From assembly GCA_041601535.1 (NCBI GenBank), contig JBFIHZ010000114.1:1-10674 (forward strand): 10,674 nt of DNA, in the 5' to 3' direction. This document shows, piece after piece, positions 6,265-10,674 of this stretch. Within the stretch, counting starts at the first letter, position 1; each line of letters starts with the position of its first letter. Made by a program: the position numbers and the translations under genes. The notes under the pieces are model-generated. The model saw nothing but the letters and a program-made list of their open reading frames with translations, did not search any database and was not told where the DNA came from. The DNA is from JBFIHZ01 sp041601535. GTDB lineage: Bacteria > Pseudomonadota > Gammaproteobacteria > Xanthomonadales > SZUA-36.

Positions 6265-7926
6265 TCAGCTGGCTCGAGCGTTTTCGTCCCGGCTATCCAG
6301 CAGTTCGATGGCTGCCGCCACGGCCTCGGGGCGGGTGTCAAACCGGCCGGATTCCCGTACGGTTTCCAGTGCACCCAGACGGCCCAGCAGGCGCGCCACG
6401 TGGAAGGACATACCCACGATGATCACGTGCTTGTCCTGCTCGGCAGCCCGCTGCATGATTTCCTCCAGCGCCAGTGCGGCGCTGACATCCACGCGTGGCA
6501 CATCCAGCAAATCGATGATCAACACTTCGAAATCGCTGACCACGGCGAAGCGGCGGGTCAGTTCATTGGCTGCGCCGAAACTGATCAGTCCGGAAAGGTG
6601 CAGAAACAGGATTTGATCACGCCGGTTGGCAAACAGCGCGGCGGTCGCTTCATCAAACAGTCCTTGCTGGTCAGAGTCGTCAACCGTGCGAATGGATTTG
6701 GCCTGGATTTCGGCCATTTCCTTGACAAAAAACAGGCTGGCCAGCACCACGCCCACCGCCACGGCGGTGATGACGTTTACCAGTACCGTCAGGGCCAGCA
6801 CCACCAGCATCAGCACCAGGTCCACTCGCGGCGTGCGGTGAATTCGCTTGATAAAGCGCCAGTCAACCACGTCAATGCCAACCTTGATCAGGATACCGGC
6901 CAGCGCGGCATAGGGCACATGCGCCACCAGTGGGCCGAGACCCAGTGCAACCAGCAGCAGGATCAGGGCATGAATGATGCCGGACAGCACGGTGCGCCCA
7001 CCCGCATGCACATTGGCCAGTGTGCGGATGGTAGCGCCCGCTCCGGGAATGCCGCCGGCCAGTCCGGCCACCAGGTTGCCCACGCCCTGGCCCACCAGTT
7101 CCCGGTCGGAATGGTGAAAACTGCGGGTGATGTTATCCGCCACCAGCGACGTCAGCAGACTGTCGACCGAACCCAGCGCGGCCAGGATGGCGGCGGAAAT
7201 CAACATTTCATTCAGAAATGCGAAATCAATCGAGGGCATCTGCAAGCTGGGCAATGCCGAAGGGATGGACTCAAGCACCGGCGCATCGGTCAGAACCAGG
7301 GCCAGCAGCGAGCACACCACCAGTGCGAACAATGGCGAGGGCACTATTCGGGCCAGCCGTTTCGGCAGATAAAACACCACCGCCAGCGCCACAATGAAAA
7401 CACTCACCGAGTGCCAGTTCGGTTTGGCCAGGTCCTCAGGCAATACGGTCAGGGCATTTTGCACCGACAGTTCAGCGGGATAGCCCAGCGCCGGACCCAG
7501 TTGCATGATAATCAGAATAGTACCCACGCCGGTCAGAAAGCCGGAGATTACCGGGTAGGGCATCAGGTTTACATACCGCCCCAGGCGTAAATAACCGAAC
7601 AATATCTGAAAGCCACCCGCCATCATTACCACGGTAAATGCCACTGCGGGCTGCTGGGCGAACTGGGTGAACACCGACGCCGAGATGATGGTCATGGGCC
7701 CGGTGGGGCCGGAAATCTGACTGGGGGTGCCGCCAAACAGGGAGGCGAAAAGCCCCACGCAGATGGCGCCGTACAAACCGGCCACCGGCCCGGCCCCGGA
7801 GGCCACGCCGAAGGCCAGGGCCAGAGGCAATGCCACCACCGCCGCGGTCAGGCCACCGTACAGATCACCACGAAAATTGCCAAACGAAAGACGATTGGGG
7901 CGCAGAAAGGCCGGTTGTTGCGACAT
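6265..7926 (-). CDS. SulP family inorganic anion transporter with C-terminal STAS domain
   Basis: This 553-residue inner-membrane protein fits the SulP (SLC26-like) family, which moves sulfate, bicarbonate or other anions, often as H+ or Na+ symporters. The N-terminal signature GGLTAAVVALPLALAFGVAS (24-43) and GGTPSQISGPTGPM (65-78) are family hallmarks; further membrane segments run to about residue 410, including the VGNLVAGLAGGIPGAGATIR stretch typical of the second repeat. Residues about 437-540 form a STAS domain (ILFLHLSGLISFGAANEL ... LIIDLLDVPRVDVSAALALE ... HVIIVGMS). Length is usual for bacterial SulP. The start ATG (7924-7926) has only a distant AAGG (7941-7944) as ribosome binding site, next to a perfect inverted repeat. 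Many marine SulP proteins carry bicarbonate, but substrate cannot be decided here. No sulfur-assimilation or carboxysome genes are adjacent. Confidence 0.92.
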   Translation of the reverse strand: MSQQPAFLRPNRLSFGNFRGDLYGGLTAAVVALPLALAFGVASGAGPVAGLYGAICVGLFASLFGGTPSQISGPTGPMTIISASVFTQFAQQPAVAFTVVMMAGGFQILFGYLRLGRYVNLMPYPVISGFLTGVGTILIIMQLGPALGYPAELSVQNALTVLPEDLAKPNWHSVSVFIVALAVVFYLPKRLARIVPSPLFALVVCSLLALVLTDAPVLESIPSALPSLQMPSIDFAFLNEMLISAAILAALGSVDSLLTSLVADNITRSFHHSDRELVGQGVGNLVAGLAGGIPGAGATIRTLANVHAGGRTVLSGIIHALILLLVALGLGPLVAHVPYAALAGILIKVGIDVVDWRFIKRIHRTPRVDLVLMLVVLALTVLVNVITAVAVGVVLASLFFVKEMAEIQAKSIRTVDDSDQQGLFDEATAALFANRRDQILFLHLSGLISFGAANELTRRFAVVSDFEVLIIDLLDVPRVDVSAALALEEIMQRAAEQDKHVIIVGMSFHVARLLGRLGALETVRESGRFDTRPEAVAAAIELLDSRDENARAS

Positions 7927-7944
7927 GAACGGACGGGTTACCTT

Positions 7945-7974
7945 GCGGGTGAGAATTCAGAAGCGGGCACCCGC
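7945..7974. repeat. Perfect 7-bp inverted repeat abutting the SulP ribosome binding site
   Basis: GCGGGTG (7945-7951) and CACCCGC (7968-7974) are exact reverse complements with a 16-nt spacer. In the minus-strand mRNA the hairpin lies between the GIY-YIG stop (7976-7978) and the AAGG that could serve the SulP start, touching the latter. No T tract follows, so it is not an intrinsic terminator. It might modulate SulP translation or stabilise an mRNA end; chance is possible. Confidence 0.35.
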
Positions 7975-7975
7975 C

Positions 7976-8248
7976 CTATTTTACCGCCTGGTCCGGGCCG
8001 CAGCCAGCAATCAGCAGAAGTTTCTGCTGTCGGCTGAGTTTCTTGATCACACATTCGCGCTGACAGGCGCTGCTGCGGTTGTATCCCGCCTCGGTGTACG
8101 CCAACCGCACGGGCGCACGGCCATTGAAGTACCTGGCGCCACGTTTGCCGTTGCGGTGCTCTTCAAAACGGCGCTGCGGATCGGTGCTGACGCCGGTATA
8201 CAGCGAGTCATCGGAACACTGGATGATGTAAACGGACCAGTTCGACAA
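7976..8248 (-). CDS. GIY-YIG nuclease-domain protein, UPF0213 (YhbQ-like)
   Basis: A small 90-residue protein consisting of one GIY-YIG domain. From the chosen start it reads MSNWSVYIIQC, with VYI (6-8) and YTG (17-19) as the two halves of the signature, RRFEEH (R26/R27, H31) supplying the conserved Arg, and E65 in CQRE as the probable metal ligand. This matches the UPF0213/YhbQ-like single-domain group; E. coli YhbQ is about 100 residues and is linked to DNA metabolism, but the role is poorly defined. The start is probably TTG (8246-8248): AGAGG (8256-8260) lies 7 nt upstream and the N-terminus then matches the family. An ATG at 8252-8254 is in frame but only one base from that AGAGG, and an ATG at 8354-8356 would add an unconserved leader with no ribosome site. 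The stop lies 49 bp before SulP, so the two may be co-transcribed. Confidence 0.82.
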   Translation of the reverse strand: MSNWSVYIIQCSDDSLYTGVSTDPQRRFEEHRNGKRGARYFNGRAPVRLAYTEAGYNRSSACQRECVIKKLSRQQKLLLIAGCGPDQAVK

Positions 8249-8255
8249 GACCATA

Positions 8256-8260
8256 CCTCT
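8256..8260 (-). promoter_or_regulatory. Ribosome binding site deciding a TTG start for the GIY-YIG gene
   Basis: AGAGG on the minus strand is 7 nt from TTG (8246-8248) but only 1 nt from ATG (8252-8254). Normal spacing therefore favours the TTG, and the resulting N-terminus fits the family better. Confidence 0.5.
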
Positions 8261-8366
8261 ACATGCAAACCGGCCTGTTGACGATGCGCTGGCCAGGTTC
8301 GGTGCGGAAATAGCGCTACCCGCCTTTTTGCAAAATTCGTCTGCAGCATAGTGCAAACGACCGTGA

Positions 8367-8386
8367 TTAAAAAGTCCGGTCAGACT
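8367..8386 (-). terminator. Intrinsic terminator candidate downstream of the EamA gene
   Basis: On the minus strand AGTCT (8386-8382), loop GACC and GGACT (8377-8373) give a 5-bp stem with one wobble pair, followed by TTTT (8372-8369). It begins about 36 bp after the EamA stop codon. The stem is weak, but position and T tract fit. A poor -10/-35 pair for the GIY-YIG gene (TATGCT at 8345-8350) overlaps this T tract. I see no gene in 8255-8422. Confidence 0.38.
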
Positions 8387-8422
8387 GGTCGCGGGCCGAA
8401 CGTACCGAGTGGATACGCTGTT

Positions 8423-9286
8423 TTACTGGGACTTTTGGCGGGCACGTAAAGTAATGACCAGGATGCCGGTAAGGACCAGCGCTCCGCCAACCAGCAGACG
8501 CCAGCCGGGCCGGTCACCCCAGATCAGCACGCTGAAAATCACCGCGGTGAGCGGGGTCAGCAGCAGGTAAGGCATGATGGAAGACACCGGGTGGCGCTGC
8601 ACCAGGTAGAAAAACAGGCCGTGGCCTACCAGTGAAGCCACCAGCGTTGAGTAGATCACTGTACCCCAGTCCAGCCAGCCAGCGCTGACAATCGATTGCC
8701 ACTGGCCGCGCTCGGTAAGCACGGTAGCCAGAAACAGAACCGGAAGGGAAATAACCGCGGTCCAGGCCTGGAAACTGAATACGCCGATGCCGCTGACGCC
8801 GCGCATGTAAACCGCACCCAGCGCCTGGAACAGCGCCGACAGCATGGCCACGCCCAGTACCGGCAACTGCTGCAGCATCAGCGGATCAAAACTCAGCACC
8901 ACCACGCCGGAAAATGCCACCGCGATGCTTACCAGCGAGCGCCAACCGACCCGTTCGCCCAGGATCAGCATGGCCAGCAATACCGCAATCGGTATATAGG
9001 TTTGCTGGGTTATGGCAATGGATGACAGGTCCTGCGAGTGGGCAATGGCCCAGAACAGCGAGGAGAAATGCAGTGCGCCCATGCACAGGCAGACAAAGAT
9101 CATGCGCGGCCACTGGTCACGGGGAGGCAGCCGCAAGAACGGCAATAACACGATCAACAAGCCGGCAAATCGCAACACCATGAACATGAATGGCGTGAAG
9201 TGCAGCATGCCCTGCGCCGCGGCGATAAAATTGAATGCCCAGGCCAGGCACACCAGCAATAACAGGATCAGGTCACGGAAGGGCAT
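8423..9286 (-). CDS. EamA-family (DMT superfamily) transporter
   Basis: The 287-residue product is an integral inner-membrane protein made of two EamA repeats, about ten predicted membrane segments, the standard length for this family of metabolite and amino-acid exporters. The first repeat starts with LLLVCLAWAFNFIAAAQGM and contains the conserved MVLRFAGLLIVLLPF and the ILGERVGWRSLVSIAVAFSG end; the second includes LVASLVGHGLFFYLVQRHPV, LTPLTAVIFSVLIWGDRPGW and the closing GGALVLTGILVI. Substrate cannot be inferred; O-acetylserine/cysteine exporter EamA and PecM-like pumps have the same architecture. The ATG at 9284-9286 has no purine-rich ribosome binding site, and an in-frame TAG lies only 24 bp upstream, so no earlier start is available. 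It lies 61 bp after the histidine kinase on the same strand, with a hairpin in the gap. Confidence 0.88.
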   Translation of the reverse strand: MPFRDLILLLLVCLAWAFNFIAAAQGMLHFTPFMFMVLRFAGLLIVLLPFLRLPPRDQWPRMIFVCLCMGALHFSSLFWAIAHSQDLSSIAITQQTYIPIAVLLAMLILGERVGWRSLVSIAVAFSGVVVLSFDPLMLQQLPVLGVAMLSALFQALGAVYMRGVSGIGVFSFQAWTAVISLPVLFLATVLTERGQWQSIVSAGWLDWGTVIYSTLVASLVGHGLFFYLVQRHPVSSIMPYLLLTPLTAVIFSVLIWGDRPGWRLLVGGALVLTGILVITLRARQKSQ

Positions 9287-9300
9287 GCGGAGAATGTTTC

Positions 9301-9333
9301 GGGCCGGCTAAATTTGCAGCATGCGGCCAGCCC
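9301..9333 (-). repeat. Hairpin between histidine kinase stop and EamA start
   Basis: On the minus strand GGGCTGGC (9333-9326) can pair with GCCGGCCC (9308-9301) in an 8-bp stem with one wobble, with a 17-nt loop. There is no T tract. It occupies most of the 61-bp gap and ends 14 bp before the EamA ATG, which itself lacks a ribosome binding site. It may attenuate transcription or hinder or stage ribosome entry; no direct evidence. Confidence 0.35.
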
Positions 9334-9347
9334 GTGGTGGAGTCAAA

Positions 9348-10674
9348 TCACGCCGCGTCAGCCACCGGCAGATTGAATTCAAATCGCGTGCCTTTGCGCG
9401 GTGTGCTGGAAACCGTGATGCGACTGCCATGCAGGTCCAGAATGCGCTTGACGATGGCCAGTCCCAGGCCGGCGGCGCCTTCCTGTTCGGCCAGGGATTG
9501 CGCCGAGTGATAGTAACGGTCGAAAATCCGCTCCAGGTCCTGTGCCTGTATGCCGCATCCGGTGTCACTGACCGCCACGCACAGGGACCCGGGCCGGGGC
9601 TCCAGGCAAATGCTGACTTCGCCGCCGGGAGGCGTGAATTTAAGCGCGTTACGCAGCAGGTTTTCCAGCACCCGCTGCATCAGTCCGATATCGGCGCGCA
9701 CCATGGCGGGGCTTTGCGGCGTGTTCACCACCAGGCGGATGCCGGCGCGCTCGGCCTGTAATTCAAATTCCTGGCTGACATCATGCAGCAATTCGGCCAG
9801 CGAGAACCGTTCCAGGTTGGGCTGCACACAGTCAGAGTCCAGCTTGGACAGTTCAAACAGGTCACCGATCAACTGCCCCAGCCGCTGGGTGTGTTTGCGC
9901 GCAATTTCCAGGTAGTGCCGGCGCTCATCCACGGTCAGCGTTTCGTTTTTCAGTAGCAGCGTATCGACATAGCCATGCATGGATGCCAGTGGCGTGCGCA
10001 GGTCATGCGACACATTGCTGACCAGTTCACGCCGTAGCCGGTCGGTTTCTTTCAGGTCTTCAAACTGCTGGCGGATCTTGTTCGCCATGCGGCCAAAAGC
10101 AGCACCCAGCTGACCGATCTCATCATCAACCGGATCGGACCTGATACGCACGGCCGGGTCAAATCCCGCTGAAGTGAACTGTTGCACGTTGCGTGTCAGC
10201 CGGGTGAGCCTGCGGGTCAGCAGATTGAACACCAACAGCCCGATCAACACGGCGGAAACCAGGATGGCTGCCATTGCGCCCAGGCTGATTTTGCGCACAT
10301 AGCTGCTGCGAATGCTGCTGGCCAGCTCGTCGTATTTCTGCCCGCCGAGGATGGCGTACAGGTAACCCTGCAACTGGCCTTCATCCATTACTTCAGCGGC
10401 CGAGAACACTTTTTCGCGTTGCAGGTTGCGCGGGTCAGTGCCATGAAAGGGCAATTCGACATCGCCGCCGATCAGGGCTTTCACCGGGCTCAGGTCAACA
10501 TGCCCGGTCAGTACGGTCTCAGGCGGCATCGCATGCCCAAGAATATTGCCTTGGGTGTCCAGCAGATACACTTCCACCGTCGGGTTGATGATCATGGCCT
10601 GCTGGGCCAGCAGTGCCAGCGCCTGGTCGTCGACCACACCCTGACGTATCAGCGTGCGCTCGCCGGTTACATAC
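9348..10674 (-). CDS. HAMP-domain sensor histidine kinase, 5' end outside the window
   Basis: The frame is open to the window edge, so the N-terminus is missing; an internal GTG at 10635-10637 is only the first start-like codon. Numbering from that codon: residues 1-115 are part of the periplasmic sensor (NPTVEVYLLDTQGNILGHAM), 117-140 a membrane helix, about 141-195 a HAMP linker, then the HisKA H-box ELVSNVSHDLRTP with phospho-acceptor H211, and an HATPase domain with N-box ENLLRNALKFTP (325-336), DTGCGI (358-363) and GAAGLGLAIVK (387-397). All catalytic motifs are intact, so it should autophosphorylate and pass phosphate to a response regulator. None is in the window; it is probably upstream beyond 10674. 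The signal is unknown. The EamA transporter follows after 61 bp and may be co-transcribed. Confidence 0.93.
   Translation of the reverse strand, partial: YVTGERTLIRQGVVDDQALALLAQQAMIINPTVEVYLLDTQGNILGHAMPPETVLTGHVDLSPVKALIGGDVELPFHGTDPRNLQREKVFSAAEVMDEGQLQGYLYAILGGQKYDELASSIRSSYVRKISLGAMAAILVSAVLIGLLVFNLLTRRLTRLTRNVQQFTSAGFDPAVRIRSDPVDDEIGQLGAAFGRMANKIRQQFEDLKETDRLRRELVSNVSHDLRTPLASMHGYVDTLLLKNETLTVDERRHYLEIARKHTQRLGQLIGDLFELSKLDSDCVQPNLERFSLAELLHDVSQEFELQAERAGIRLVVNTPQSPAMVRADIGLMQRVLENLLRNALKFTPPGGEVSICLEPRPGSLCVAVSDTGCGIQAQDLERIFDRYYHSAQSLAEQEGAAGLGLAIVKRILDLHGSRITVSSTPRKGTRFEFNLPVADAA

Noticed and set aside
6208..7590. Plus-strand open frame of 460 codons opposite the SulP gene
   Set aside because: Extremely Gln/His/Arg-rich, as expected from the complement of Leu/Ala/Val-rich membrane codons; no domain recognised.
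8252..8356. Longer GIY-YIG start at the ATG ending at 8356
   Set aside because: The extra 36 residues have no family similarity, no ribosome binding site precedes them, and AGAGG supports the downstream start.
1..10674. Search for CRISPR arrays, tRNA/rRNA, insertion sequences, att sites, toxin-antitoxin pairs or defence genes
   Set aside because: No tandem spaced repeats, cloverleaf, transposase or recombinase motifs, or small paired genes were found by eye; the GIY-YIG protein is a single-domain UPF0213 type, not a homing or restriction enzyme.

Overview
The window looks like ordinary chromosomal DNA from a free-living Gram-negative bacterium, most likely a gammaproteobacterium, possibly marine. 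This rests on moderately high GC, an outer-membrane-type lipoprotein signal, several Sec-exported hydrolases, and gene families (SulP with STAS, UPF0213-type GIY-YIG, HAMP histidine kinase, YtcJ-like amidohydrolase) common in that group. The taxon is an inference. No tRNA, rRNA, insertion sequence, integrase, phage gene or CRISPR array was recognised.

Layout from left to right. (1) 1-338, minus: 5' part of an exported purple-acid-phosphatase-like metallophosphoesterase, cut by the window edge. (2) 339-606: intergenic stretch with a candidate promoter for that gene, a plus-strand intrinsic-terminator-shaped hairpin with no recognised gene feeding it, and a second bulged hairpin. (3) 607-1794, minus: Kef/CPA2-type cation:proton antiporter lacking the cytosolic RCK domain, GTG start. 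(4) 1908-3659, minus: lipoprotein amidohydrolase of the YtcJ-like Amidohydro_3 group. (5) 3660-3800: divergent promoter region. (6) 3801-4958, plus: secreted glycoside hydrolase family 16 enzyme with a C-terminal fibronectin type III domain, the only plus-strand gene. (7) 4955-6148, minus: exported beta-lactamase-fold serine hydrolase, converging on the GH16 gene with a 4-bp stop-codon overlap. (8) 6265-7926, minus: SulP anion transporter with a STAS domain. (9) 7976-8248, minus: small GIY-YIG domain protein, probably with a TTG start. (10) 8423-9286, minus: EamA/DMT drug/metabolite-type exporter. (11) 9348-10674, minus: sensor histidine kinase whose 5' end lies outside the window.

No single pathway links the genes. 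The left 6 kb is enriched in exported or lipid-anchored hydrolases (phosphatase-like, amidohydrolase, beta-glucanase-like, serine hydrolase), which fits scavenging of organic matter outside the cytoplasm. The right half holds transport and signalling genes. The large plus-strand open frames opposite the antiporter, amidohydrolase and SulP genes are GC-driven shadows. I did not find convincing evidence for a previously undescribed system. The points most worth a second look are the orphan terminator near 448-468 and several stable hairpins placed next to start or stop codons.
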